Origin: Panulirus ornatus
Taxonomy: Eukaryota > Arthropoda > Malacostraca > Decapoda > Palinuridae
NCBI RefSeq assembly: GCF_036320965.1
Contig: NC_092232.1
Location: 59,965,555 to 60,029,554 of the forward strand
DNA: 64,000 nucleotides
Direction of reading: 5' to 3'
Shown: positions 46,310 through 58,066 of the stretch, in pieces
Layout: each line of letters starts with the position of its first letter
Numbering within the stretch: the first letter of the stretch is position 1
Notes under the pieces: model-generated
Told to the model about the DNA's origin: nothing
Databases searched by the model: none
Seen by the model: only the letters and a program-made list of their open reading frames with translations
Translations under genes and position numbers: made by a program

Positions 46310-46840
46310 GTGGCATCAGTGTCCTAGTGCGAGAAAACGTGAGTGAGGGAGGCTCGACGGTCCAAGGTAGGGGAGAGGTAAGAGATAGTGTGAGGGTCTC
46401 CACCCCGTCAGGTGAGAACAGGTCCACTCCAGCCTCCACTCCTCAGGAAAATGAGTTTTCCAGAATGGGGTGGGGAAGCTGGGGTAGAGATTGCTCAAGC
46501 CAAACGGTCGAGAGATGGATGATGGATGATAAAAAATAAAAAATAAAAAGACATGTGAAGATGGAGTGGAGGCAACGCGGGGGTGTGGGGAGCAGCGAGG
46601 GTGGTGAGGGAACAGCCTGCCGGCGTCGTCACCGTAACGGTCTCCCGCGGGAAGGACCAACGCGGGAGGCAACGTTACAATCCACTTCTTTCTTCGGTCT
46701 TCTCTCTTCTGTCTTCTTTCTTCCCTCTTCTATCTTTTCTCTTCTTTCTTCACTTTTCGTGGGATCTGGCGGTTAATCCTCCATCAACCACGTGGCCGAA
46801 ACAGGAGCAGCAAGAACCTTCTCGAATGGCAAGAAAAGAA
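46310..46840 (-). other. Jockey LINE 5' UTR, unit B
   Basis: Contains a C/T-rich versus GA-rich stretch (TCTTCTTTCTTC-type, 46690-46760) and a CACGTGG palindrome near the 5' end. Almost the same as 41172-41700 and 51445-51976. The frames on both strands are conserved only because the DNA is. Confidence 0.6.
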
Positions 46841-47141
46841 GGGAATCCGATGATAGAAAAGTCCCTTCCAAGGAAGAGCGGAAAAAGAGTGGGGGGGAAA
46901 GAGCAAGAAATTGTTAGATGAAGTGAATTTTAGAGGGAGGAAAAGAGCCAAGTCTTAACCCAGCTTGCATAGGAATAATAGGATGAGCAGGTCAAAGATG
47001 ATGAGTGGAGGGCAAGTTTTTTTTTTTTCTTTTTTTTAAATATAGGAGGAAATGGATCGTATCTCTGGCTGATGGACACTGATTTTACCAAGGCGTTCCC
47101 CGCACGGACTTAGCAGCAAGATCTATAGTGATTTTTAGTTT

Positions 47142-49944
47142 TTAATACATGGTCACTGGATGTTGTTCAGGTTGTATATTAAACATGTTACCTGGGTGGT
47201 CTATTCCCAGGAGATTGTTGAAGTAATCAGTCCAGTGAGTATGATGTATTTGAAATCGCTCTACTTGTCTTTCAAACAATTTCCTCCAATAGATGTTTAG
47301 AGGAGGGATTCGTGCTCTCTCGTGAAGTTCTGTGTTCCTGATGAACTCGTGCCATTTGATGTTAAAAAGCCAACGTAGAGCTTTGTTCTGAATGATTTGG
47401 AGTGCAGGGATGTTGGATTGGGCTCCGAGTTCAAGAGCTGAAGAGGCATAAGTGATAAGTGGTCGTATTAATGCTTTATAGAGTTGCAATTTGGTTTTGA
47501 ATTACGCCTCTCTGAATCCATACATTTTTGCGAGCTCCGCTCTCGCAATAGCCGCGCTAGAATGAATATGTCGGCTCATTCGCAGGTATACATCATAGTT
47601 TAGGCCCAGCACTGTGTTGGTATTTGAGATGGGAATGGGTAAATGTCGGTGTATACGAGAGTGTAGGTAGACATTATGTTGTATCTCTGACGTACATTAA
47701 AGTAGGATATGTTGGATTTTGCAGGATTTGTTTTAATCATCCATTGTAACTCCCAGAGCGAAACGTGGTCAATTTCCTGTTGGTTTCTATTGATTAAGTG
47801 TGTGAGGGTTCTGGCTCTGATTAGCTGTGTGACATCATCTGCATATTGGAGAGTGATGGAGTCCAGGTGTATAGGATTGGGAAGATCATTTGAGTAGAGT
47901 GTGTAAAGAGTGAAGGCCAGCACGGAGCCTGGGGGTACACCGGCATTAAGGAAGAAGCAGTTTGAGTAAATATTTCTGTATTTGATTCGGGTTTTTCTGT
48001 TGCTAAGATAGTTAGAGGGAAGCTTAATGGTGGGTCGTGGGAGTTGGAATTGGGTGCTTAGTTTATACCTCAATCCATCGTGCCACACGGTGTCAAAGGC
48101 TTTTCAACATCTTTTGTGATGAGTGCGGTCATTTTGTGTGTCCGCGTGTTGTTTCTTATGTAGTTCGTAATGATGTTGAGTTCATCTTGTGTGGAGCGAT
48201 GTTGGTGAAAGCCAAACTGTTTGTGTGAGAGTAGGTTGTTGTTTGTAAGGTGTTGTCTAAGTCTATTGTTTATGATTCTTTCAAATGTCTTCCCAATGGA
48301 CTCAAGTAGGCTGATGGGTCTGTAGTTCATGGGGTCTCTGTTGGATCTGTTGGGTTTAGGTATCATTATGGTTGTTGCTATTTTGGAGGCCGCGGGAAAA
48401 TATCCAGAGGCTAGTGCCGCGTTGAAGAGGAAGGTGATGGCTCTAATAGTGTTGTTAGGGAGATGTGTAAGTAGCTGGTAACCAATGCCTGAATTACCTG
48501 GGGCTACTTTGGGTGATTTGAGGAGGAGAAATTTGACCTCGTTCGATCTTATGGAAGTTGTGAGAAGGTGGTCGTGTGAAAGCGATTGGAGGTGTATGAT
48601 CTGTTCTGGGTAGAAGTGACTGGGTCTGTTTTGTATGTGTTGTGTGACAATTTGAGTGTTTTCGCACGCCAGAGGGTGAGGGGGTGAGGGTGAAAGATAC
48701 CTTCCCAGTGTTTTTGAAAAATGTTGGCAATGTCTTGTGGGTTATGGTGTAGAGTGTTGTCGTCATTTAACCCATTAAAGTCTGTTTTCGGTATTCCTTT
48801 GAGTTTTCGTATTCTGTTCCAAAACTCTTGAGGAGATTTGATCCGGTGTTGTTCTTTGTGGTGATAAGAGATTTAAAGTGTCTATTGTGGTCTTCTAGAA
48901 GACTGTTGAGTGTGTGGTTTCGTAGGGATGTGAGGTTCCACCGTACTAGGCCCAAACGACGTCTGTTTTGCTCAAATCGTCGACGGTAGCACGAAAGAAG
49001 TCTTGTTGTTTTGGGAGAAGGGAAGAAGGAGTATCTTGAAGTAATGAAGATTTGGGAATAGAAATGTCAGCTGCCTGTGTGATTGTTTCGTGTATACGTT
49101 CTATTTCTGTGTCTATTAGTGTTATTGGGTGATTTTCGTAGTTTGTGGTGTAAGTGCAGTTGGAGAGAGTGTCTTTGAAGCTCTCCCAGTCTGCTCTTTT
49201 GTAGTGGTAGTGTGAGGGTGATGGGACGAGGATAGGGTTAGACGAGAGATGAAGAAAGATAGGGATGTGGTTGGAACCACACAGTGGTCCCGGAGACAAG
49301 AAATTATGAAGATAATTACTGGCTCTGTTGGAGAAGACATGATCAGGTCTGCCTTTACCTCCTAGGCCAGTGAAGACAGCGTGGAAGTAAGGTCCTAGGA
49401 AGTTAAGACGTTTGTAAGAGTATAAAGCGAATAAGTCATCACCATGAGAATTGTTTATGTTGTGGTGGAAGGTTCTGTGTTGGGCGTTGAGGTCAGCTAG
49501 AAGGTAGACTGGGATATGTGTGTAATTGAATAGTGTGTAGAGATCATGGAGTGGAATGGTAGTGTTGGGTCGAGAGTATGTAGTGCAGAAGATAATGAAG
49601 CCATGTATTGTGTTTATCTTAACTGCTAGAAAGTGTTCGTATTGCCATGAGATGGCGAGGTATTCGTGTTCGATGGTGTTGCGTATGAGAATGGCGACTC
49701 CCTCGTGTCTACTGTCTGGAGACTGTCGTGATGTATACCCGTAATGTCTAATTTTGTATCCGTTGGTGATACATGTGATGTTAAGTATCACAACATCGGG
49801 TTTTTTCTCTTCGAGGAGAGTGGCAATCAGATGACGGCCATTGTGATAGCTGCGCACGTTAAACTGTAAGATTTTTAGCATTTTACGACTTAGTGAAATT
49901 TGCTGGCCATTCGTGTCTGTTGTCGATGAAGGCCGTTGACGCAC
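47142..49944 (-). pseudogene. Jockey LINE ORF2 (endonuclease plus reverse transcriptase), unit C
   Basis: Same layout as unit B. EN at 49944-48946 again has VILNITCIT instead of the Glu motif and the same frame break ending in DVVWA. RT at about 48766-47142 has GVPPGSVLAFTLYTLYSNDL and LQYADDVTQLIRA. Its own extra lesions: a 1 bp loss near 48103 (VEK|PLTP) and a stop in the C terminus near 47505. 3' UTR to ~46848. Confidence 0.8.
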
Positions 49945-49959
49945 CGTTTGAGAATTTCA

Positions 49960-51440
49960 ATTGTATCATGTTTCTAGTCTTGGGTTGGGATATATCTGGT
50001 GAGGGGTCAGGAGAGGGGAGAGGGGAGGGGAGAGGGTCATTGTCGACGAGTTGAAGGTCAAGGTTGACCGTTGGTGGGTTGTCTGGTGTGTCGGCAGGGT
50101 CAGGTGCTGGGGCTCCTCTGGGAGGGTTAGGTAGGGGACGGAGGGAGGGGGAGGGGGGAGGGGGGGATTGGTGAGTGGAGGTTCTGGGGGAACTGTCGTG
50201 GTGGTGGAAGTTGGGACGGTGGGGGTGGGAGAGGAATCGGTATTTGGAGAGACAGTAGGATTGTTGGTGTTGGGTTGGGGGGGTTGTGGATGGAGTTGTG
50301 TTAGGGGGTGCGGAGGGGGTATTGGAAGTTGGGAGGGTGACAGGTTGAGTAGTTGGGGGAGAGTTGGAAGTGTTACTGGGGGTCTCCTGGGATACGTTTT
50401 CGTTAGGGGTCAGGGTGGCGGACGAGACAGGGGTCGGTGAGGGATGGTTGTTGGCGGGGGAGCTGAGGAGTTCAGGTGGAGTTCGTACATTGGGTAGGTT
50501 GTTATGAGCAAGAAGCAAATCGAAAATTCTGATGAATTCCGACTTATCTTCCTTGCTCAGGAACAACGCTTTTAGGTAGCACGGATGCATCCTACCTTGT
50601 AGGGTGAGGAGGTCTGAAGAATTAGTAGTTGGGATAGGAGAAGCTTGGGTGGCAGGGGGAGGAGCAGCAGCAGCAACTGTTGCGTAGAGGTGAGGGTTTG
50701 TGGAAGGAGGTGAGTTGGATTTTTATGCCTGACGCACTGCGCAGAGTTGCTCCTTCTTACGTGGGCACAGCCCAGATACAGCAACATGTCTACCTTTACA
50801 GTTGACACACTTCGCTGCCTGAGCCTTGCACTCACGAAAACCATGATCAGTTTCCGCGCATTGACTACAGGTTTGGTGGGGCTCTTTACAGTTCTTAGTC
50901 TCATGTCCGTATTTCAGACATTTGAAACATTGTTGTACGTCGAGATATTCATCTTTCTTCAGGGATTTTGCAGGCACAGAGATCATGGGGAACAGGACTC
51001 CACGGGAGAGCAGGTGATCGGCCTCGGTCGGGTTTGAACATTGTATCTTTATTGATCTGGAGTTATTCGGTTTATAGACGTTGATGACATTAACGTCATT
51101 GTTTTCGTCATTGATGGCTTCTACAATCTCCGAAGGGCTGAGGGACAAGATAGATTCATCAACATTGTAGGCAATAATAGTACATCTAGCTTGAAGGGGC
51201 AGCGGTCCTGAACGATTTGGTAGTTTTTTTAGCTAGTTCATCAAGGAGAGGCTTAGATAGGATTCTATCTAAATCACTATCTTTGCCCAAGCAAATCTTA
51301 AACTGGTATATGTTCGAGGGGAATTGAATGACCCTAGTAGGACGGATCTCAGTGGTCTTAAAGACGATGGCCAGGAGTTCGAACGTGGAAGGAGGGGGAC
51401 AATCAGTTTTGAGGGATTTTAGACGTATGTCGGGCGGCAT
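49960..51440 (-). pseudogene. Jockey LINE ORF1 (gag-like, zinc knuckles), unit C
   Basis: It starts at 51440 with MPPDIRLKSLKTDCPPPSTF. A shortened T run near 51225 shifts the frame (…DELAKKTTKS). The rest continues at 51148 with three intact knuckles: CFKCLKYGHETKNC, CSQCAETDHGFREC and CVNCKGRHVAVSGLCP. A TAA follows at ~50726, then the P/T/S-rich tail to ~49960 with one more frame change near 50280. Confidence 0.8.
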
Positions 51441-51989
51441 GTTGGTGGCATCAGTGTCCTAGTGCGAGAAAACGTGAGTGAGGGAGGCTCGACGGTCCAA
51501 GGTAGGGGAGAGGTAAGAGATAGTGTGAGGGTCTCCACCCCGTCAGGTGAGAACAGGTCCACTCCAGCCTCCACTCCTCAGGAAAATGAGTTTTCCAGAA
51601 TGGGGTGGGGAAGCTGGGGTAGAGATTGCTCAAGCCAAACGGTCGAGAGATGGATGATGGATGATAAAAAATAAAAATAAAAAGACATGTGAAGATGGAG
51701 TGGAGGCAACGCGGGGGTGTGGGGAGCAGCGAGGGTGGTGAGGGAACAGCCTGCCGGCGTCGTCACCGTAACGGTCTCCCGCGGGAAGGACCAACGCGGG
51801 AGGCAACGTTACAATCCACTTCTTTCTTCGGTCTTCTCTCTACTGTCTTCTGTCTTCTGTCTTCTGTCTTCTTTCTTCTGTCTTCGTGGGATCTGGCGGT
51901 TAATCCTCCATCAACCACGTGGTTAACACGTGGCCGAGACAGGAGCAGCAAGAACCTTCTCGAATGGCTAGAAAAGATGATGTATACAT

Positions 51990-52570
51990 AGGAACATTCT
52001 TATATATACCGGGTCAGATGGACGTTAAAGTAGCAGTTGTACCTTCTGTGCCTATCATCGTGTGCTTTTTGTGAAATGTCCATTTTTCTTTGTATGTATC
52101 TTATGGAACATAGACAACACAGCAAGCTCTATCTTATGACACCATTATATCTTACTTTTTCCCTATATACATAGAGATGATTGTATAAAATTGCCTTTCA
52201 ACCTTCATCCGGATCAAGTAAGGCAGGGTGGGCGGAGCTTATGGCTTTTCTTCAGCCAATAGGGAGGGAGTTTGTGTCTGCTAGTGCATAAAACGCTTGC
52301 ACCACCGAAGACGACATTACCAAATTACTGATACTTTTCCCAAACAATACATAGGAATTTCACCCTTACAACTTATCAAACTATATCAAATGCAGCCCTC
52401 TCATTGGTAGATCATTGTCAACCAATGGCAAGCACGTATTCCATCATATATAGAGGCACCGAGGCCCGTTAAACCCCGTTTTCAAACCTCCAGTCTACAA
52501 ATAAGGACTTTAACTGGCCTTCCTTTCCACGCTTAACACACCCACCCACTACTACCACAAACATACACTC
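51990..52570 (+). promoter_or_regulatory. Promoter-like stretch with three CCAAT boxes and two TATA-like boxes
   Basis: CCAAT at 52256-52260, then GCATAAAACG at ~52286, 26-30 bp later. A facing pair ATTGG at 52402-52406 and CCAAT at 52422-52426, then CATATATAG at 52446-52453. Such CCAAT/TATA spacing is seen in histone and other strong promoters and also in LTRs. No gene follows: an RTE 3' tail starts at ~52575. It may be a solo LTR or an orphan promoter. Confidence 0.35.
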
Positions 52571-52574
52571 CCAT

Positions 52575-52830
52575 TACTTGTATACTTTATTTACTTATAA
52601 TTTCTCGTTGTATCCCGCGTTAGCGAGGCAGCGAAAGGAATCACACGAAAGAATGGGCCAACCCTCCCACATACACATGTATACACATACACGTGCAGAA
52701 ACGCCCATATACATACCTATGCATTTCAACCTATACATATTCATACATACACATACATATACTTATATACACATGTATATACTTCATACTTACTGTCTTT
52801 ATTCATTCTCGTCGCCACCCCGCACACTTT
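52575..52830 (-). mobile_element. RTE LINE 3' tail fragment
   Basis: Plus-strand landmarks CCCGCGTTAGCGAGGCAGCG, AGAATGGGCCAACCCTCCCA and (ACATATAC)-rich sequence match the RTE 3' end at 34140-34350. Confidence 0.7.
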
Positions 52831-52857
52831 ATTCATACTTTATATATATCTTTCTTT

Positions 52858-53097
52858 TCTTTCATACTATTCGCCATTTCCCGCGTTAGCAAGGTAGCGT
52901 TAAGAACAGAGGACTGGGCCTTTGGGTGAATATCCTCACCTGGCCCCCTTCTCCGTTCCTTCTTTTGGAAAATTAAAAAAAGAAAAGAAAATACGAGAGT
53001 GGAGGATTTCCAGCCTTCCACTCCCTTCCCTTTTAGTCGCCTTATACAACACGCAGGGAATACGTGGGAAGTATTCTTTGTCCCCTATCCCCAGGGA
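52858..53097 (-). mobile_element. Short RTE-derived non-autonomous element, copy 3
   Basis: On plus it reads from TACTATTCGCCATTTCCCGC to CCCCTATCCCCAGGGA, the reverse complement of the copies at 24403 and 33838. Its 5' end abuts an RTE fragment of the opposite orientation. Confidence 0.75.
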
Positions 53098-53099
53098 TT

Positions 53100-53831
53100 A
53101 TACATGAAAGCCGGCAAGGCAGCAGGTTTGGATAGCATTGCAGTGGAATTTATTAAAAATGGGGGTGACTGTATTGTTGACTGGTTGGTAAGGTTATTTA
53201 ATGAATGATTCAGGGTGAGGTGCCTGAGGATTGGCGGAATGCTTGCATAGTGCCATTGTACAAAAGCAAAGGGGACAAAGGTGAGTGCTCAAATTACAGA
53301 GGTATAAGTTTATTGAGTATTCCTGGGAAATTATGTGGGAGGGTATTGATTGAGAGGGTGAAGGCATGTACAGAGCATCAGATTGGGGAAGAGAATTGTG
53401 ATTTCAGAAGTGGTAGAGGATGTGTGGATCAGTTGTTTGCTTTGAAGAATGTATGTGAGAAGTACTTAGAAAAGCAAATGGATTTGTATGTACCATTTAT
53501 GGATCTGGAGGAGGCATATGATAGAGTTGATAGAGATGCTCTGCGGAAGGTATGAAGAATATATGGTGTGGGAGTCAAGTTGTTAGAAGCAGTGAAAAGT
53601 TTTTATCGAGGATGTAAGGCATGTGTACGTGCAGGAAGAGAGGACAGTGATTGGTTCTCAGTGAATGTAGGTTTGCGGCAGGGGTGTGTGATGTCTCCAT
53701 GGTTGTTTGATTTGTTTATGGATGGGGTTGTTAGGGAGGTGAATGCAAGAGTTTTGGAAAGAGGGTCAAGTATGCAGTCTGTTGTGGATGAGAGAGCTTG
53801 GGAAGTGAGTCAGTTGTTGTTCGCTGATGAT
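53100..53831 (+). mobile_element. RTE LINE fragment, cut by the Ty3/gypsy element
   Basis: Plus-strand frames: AGKAAGLDSIAVEFIKNGGD, YRGISLLSIPGKLCGRVLIE, MDLYVPFMDLEEAYDRVDRD and GLRQGCVMSPWLFDLFMDGV. They end within the catalytic motif at LLFADD (53815-53831), after which unrelated sequence starts. The break falls in the middle of RT with no decay on the left side, as expected for an insertion. The remaining 3' part of this RTE is not seen on the far side of the gypsy element. Confidence 0.8.
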
Positions 53832-54369
53832 TCAGTTAAGAACTGTGTCAAAATGGTTCACTCTGTGAGATATGCTCCTTTTGTGTGATACTAGTTCTTA
53901 GTCTATAGAGACATCTTTATATTTTGGGTAGTATGATTATTCATCTTTGTAGTTTAGCAAATTGATATAAATTTTCAGTTATTCTTGCATATATTCTTTC
54001 TTATGTTTTCATACATTGGTACTATTGTTTTTAGTGATGATTACTTTCATATATAGAGTCCATTACTGATATACTAATATGTGCACCTCTCATATACAGA
54101 GTCTTGTATTCATATGTTATACAGTTATGCCAGCCTTTTATTGCCTTTATTTCATTTCAATATTTTCAAATGATATTCATGTTATGTATTTTGTATTAAG
54201 TCAATAGTGTTAATTATATTTTAAATATTTTTGGGCGGCTATTACTTGCACACTTTATGTAAGATTGTATTACAAGTCCGATGAAATTCCACGCGGTAAT
54301 CGTAAAGGTTCATATGTACTTAGGAATTTACCTAGAATCCCTTATTATAAACGGAACCAGCCTTCTAAA

Positions 54370-55380
54370 ATGGCGACGTCACACAAAGTTGTTTTGACAG
54401 ATTCTGGTGACACAGATGACCCACAGAAACCTTCTCACACGTTACCACACCCACACCCACCTCCCCCTCCACATCACAAAAACTCAGGACAATCAAATCC
54501 TTTACAAAAAACAGTTTTTACACTAAAACAAGCTAGGGAACCACACGAGTTATTTGATGGTAAACTGTCAAATTTTAATCGGTGGATCAGAAATGCAGAG
54601 GACATTGTTGAACATAATGGTGATTGAGGAGACAGAGCGCTTATATCGTCTGCTAAAACTCTCATTGATTTCAACCAGCCTAACAATTAAGCTAGGGTTG
54701 TCTATGACTCAGATGACATTGGAAACTGTACATCTTGGGAGGAATTCAAAACGTTGTTTACATCAGGTTGTGAGGAATCATTCTCAGATAGTTTACTACA
54801 CGTCCTTTTACGTGCTCTTAACACAACATACTTGGATGATACGTCAGTCCCTGATCACTGGAGTACCTTACATGGAAGAATGAGATTAGTTAGGCAGGAT
54901 TATGAATCCTTACCCTGGATATCGGCCATGATGAATCCTGAAACTCATGTACAAACACTCATGCGTTTATTACACATAACCTTCATTCTCAAGGACCTGA
55001 CCTCCAGACGTAAGACGACGGTTACTTAATGAGAACATCGACCCATCATTGTGGGTCGGTAACAAAAGTGTTGAATTACACTCAAAAGAAATGTGGATAT
55101 TCCAACACCAAGACACTGGGGAGAGTGTTCGCTTCCCAAAGTGTGACGTAACATTCTAGTGGTCAACACAATCATTCTTCTCATGGTCAAATACAGCGAT
55201 TCAGTGATGACAAACACTCACATAAAGTGACGTGCTTCCGGTGTGGCCAACCAGGACATAAAGCGAATGTGTGTCCTTACACATGGGACTCATTCTCACG
55301 TGTGCCTCGACCAGAACAACAAACGCAGTCAACGACCCATGTCATCACAGCCTCGGTCGTCACAATTCTGCCGACCTAGT
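54370..55380 (+). pseudogene. gag: gypsy gag (capsid-like part and nucleocapsid zinc knuckle)
   Basis: The likely start is the ATG at 54370 (MATSHKVVLTDSGDTDD). A proline/histidine-rich segment follows, then a capsid-like region (LFDGKLSNFNRWIRNAEDIV) and later SWEEFKTLFTSGCEESF. Stops at ~54627 and ~54688 and a frame change near 55025 break it. A CCHC knuckle CFRCGQPGHKANVC lies at 55229-55270, with the standard CX2CX4HX4C spacing. In the intact element it would package the RNA. Confidence 0.7.
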
Positions 55381-55464
55381 CATGATTTCCTCCAGTCAGA
55401 CATCAGGCTGACCTTCACCCGCTCGCGCCCAACACCACCAAGCAGGTGTTCATATCATAGCAAC

Positions 55465-56855
55465 GCTAGACACACTTCAGCCGAGCCTCAGCTAGACACA
55501 CTTCAGCCCAGCCTCAGCTAGACACACTTCAGCCCAGCCTCAGCTAGACACACTTCAGCCCAGCCTCAGCTAGACACACTTCAGCCCAGCCTCAGCTAGA
55601 CACACTTCAGCCCAGCCTCAGCTAGACACACTTCAGCCCAGCCTCAGCTAGACACACTTCAGCCCAGCCTCAGCTAGACACACTTCAGCCCAGCCTCAGC
55701 TAGACACACTTCAGCCCAGCCTCAGCTAGACACACTTCAGCCCAGCCTCAGCTAGACACACTTCAGCCGAGCCTCAGGCTAGACACACTTCAGCCCAGCC
55801 TCAGCTAGACACACTTCAGCCCAGCCTCAGCTAGACACACTTCAGCCCAGCCTCAGCTAGACACACTTCAGCCCAGCCTCAGCTAGACACACTTCAGCCG
55901 AGCCTCAGGTAGACACACTTCAGCCCAGCCTCAGCTAGACACACTTCAGCCCAGCCTCAGCTAGACACACTTCAGCCCAGCCTCAGCTAGACACACTTCA
56001 GCCCAGCCTCAGCTAGACACACTTCAGCCCAGCCTCAGCTAGACACACTTCAGCCCAGCCTCAGCTAGACACACTTCAGCCCAGCCTCAGCTAGACACAC
56101 TTCAGCCCAGCCTCAGCTAGACACACTTCAGCCCAGCCTCAGCTAGACACACTTCAGCCGAGCCTCAACTAGACGCACTTCAGCCGAGCCTCAGCTAGAC
56201 ACACTTCAGCCCAGCCTCAGCTAGACACACTTCAGCCCAGCCTCAGGTAGACACACTTCAGCCCAGCCTCAGCTAGACACACTTCAGCCCAGCCTCAGCT
56301 AGACACACTTCAGCCCAGCCTCAACTAGACACACTTCAGCCCAGCCTCAGCTAGACACACTTCAGCCCAACCTCAGCTAGACACACTTCAGCCCAGCCTC
56401 AGCTAGACACACTTCAGCCCAGCCTCAGCTAGACACACTTCAGCCCAGCCTCAGCTAGACACACTTCAGCCCAGCCTCAGCTAGACACACTTCAGCCCAG
56501 CCTCAGCTAGACACACTTCAGCCGAGCCTCAGCTAGACACACTTCAGCCCAGCCTCAACTAGACACACTTCAGCCCAGCTTCAGCTAGACACACTTCAGC
56601 CCAGCCTCAGGTAGACACACTTCACTTCAGCCCAGCCTCAGCCAGCCTCAGCTAGACACACTTCACTTCAGCCCAGCCTCAGCTAGACACACTTCAGCCC
56701 AGCCTCAACTAGACACACTTCAGCCCAGCCTCAGTTAGACACACTTCAGCCGAGCCTCAGCTAGACACACTTCAGCCGAGCCTCAGGTAGACACACTTCA
56801 CTTCAGCCGAGCCTCAGCTAGACACACTTCAGCTGAGCCTCAGCTAGACAGACGT
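55465..56855. repeat. 26 bp minisatellite, ~53 units, inside the gypsy element
   Basis: Unit GCTAGACACACTTCAGCCCA plus GCCTCA. Variants (GCCGAG, GGTAGA, AACTAG, insertions of CTTCA) cluster in the last third, and the first two thirds are nearly uniform. Since 26 is not a multiple of 3 and each unit contains TAG, no frame can cross it. It sits between the zinc knuckle and protease. Confidence 0.95.
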
Positions 56856-56949
56856 CACCTAACACAGGTTCATCATGTCATTATCAACAATGACAATCTC
56901 TCTCTCATGACAAGACTCCATCACATAAGGAACTCTTAAGACATTTTCG

Positions 56950-57290
56950 TTCTTCGCCATTTTCTCACATTACAAGTTTCGATTTAGTGGGTTCTTTCCA
57001 GGATAAGACAATCACAATCTTTCTAGACAGCGGCACGGAAGCAGATGTCATTCATTATAATTTTATTCAACCATTAATTGGGCGCACTCAACTTGTTCAA
57101 TGCTCGGACTTTTACCCATCCCTTCAAAGTATCTCAAATGAAATTTCGACGTAAGGGGCACTATTAAAATGAACATTCACATAGGCGACTTGGTCATGAC
57201 CGTCACCCCTTACATTGCTCGTGGTGTAACTTTTCCTGCTAACTTGTTACTAGGACGCCACTCTATGTGTGGCACAACATGAGATCTGTC
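56950..57290 (+). pseudogene. gypsy aspartic protease
   Basis: The frame contains ITSFDLVGSFQDKTITIFLD then SGTEADVIHYNFI near 57020-57065; FLDSGTEADVI is the retroviral-type Asp-Ser-Gly active site with its flanking residues. It breaks at a TAA near 57150, and the continuing sequence (NLLLGRHSM-like near 57245) is in other frames. Confidence 0.65.
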
Positions 57291-57435
57291 CTAATTATCA
57301 TGTGGTTTGTGTTGATAATACGTTCCTGCCATTGTCAGAGAAGAGTTCTCACTCAGTCAACGTCATTAATACATCTGCTCCCACGTCCTGCTTCACGGTA
57401 GACAATACGCATCCTTTTTACTTTTCTACTCATCA

Positions 57436-58066
57436 TTGTCCTGTAAACTGAGAACCAACATGACTCTGCATAGTGACACATTAACGAAGGTTCCACTCTC
57501 ACTTTCTCGAACATGGATGAATGATCATGGACTCAGACATAGTCAGGGTGATCTCGCACTAAGAGTAGTTGCTGAACCTTCCTCACTAACTGTCACACGA
57601 CTATCCATGATGGACGCCTCTATTCATGAGACCCCAGATGGAGAGGTCACCATATACATTGCCAATACGGGACCCCACTCCTGTCCGTCTCCGTAGAGGG
57701 ACCAAGCTTGTGGAGTTCTCCGTTTTGAAGTCCGGAATTCAAGACGAGGAGTTGCATGAGTTTAATATCCGTCTAGTCTCACATTCCATTAACCCACCAC
57801 CACCTACTCCTCCTACCCCAGACTCAGCAGTGCACGGCTTGAGTCAGCTCCCCACCATCCCCCCTGACATGATATCCAAGGTAGGATTAACCAAACATGT
57901 TGACCAGTTAACAGACTTACTTAACCAGTCTAGGTCTACTATTGCCTTATCAGGAGAACCACTCGGTAGAACTCATTTGGATGTTCACATTATTAACTTA
58001 GAGAAAAACACACACGTCCCATTGACGTCCCAGCCTATCGATTGCAACACGCGCACAGAGACATAG
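57436..58066 (+). pseudogene. gypsy pol linker before RT
   Basis: Two overlapping frames (57436-57696, 57626-58066) code a region with PDGEVTIYIANTGPH, then a proline-rich PPPPTPPTPDS and a helical KVGLTKHVDQLTDLLNQSRS just before RT. This matches the usual protease-RT connector position. One frameshift lies at ~57665. Confidence 0.5.

Larger units (their letters stand above)
40402..51976 (-). repeat. Head-to-tail array of a Jockey-type LINE, ~5.14 kb period, 2.25 units
   Basis: Units on minus: C (51976 to ~46848), B (~46840 to ~41706), A (~41700 to ~40402, cut off within ORF1). The joint between one unit's 3' end and the next unit's 5' UTR is the same at ~46840 and ~41703 (CGAATGGCAAGAAAAGAAGG then GAATCCGATGATAGAAAAG). 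Spacing is ~5136 and ~5138 bp. The 5' UTRs are nearly identical over ~600 bp. It could be true tandem duplication by unequal exchange, read-through retrotransposition of a dimer, or assembly collapse or expansion. Confidence 0.8.

Noticed and set aside
46327..46921. ORFs on the plus strand repeated at 41189-41795 and 51462-51991
   Set aside because: They recur only because the LINE 5' UTR is repeated; they are antisense to the LINE and low in complexity.
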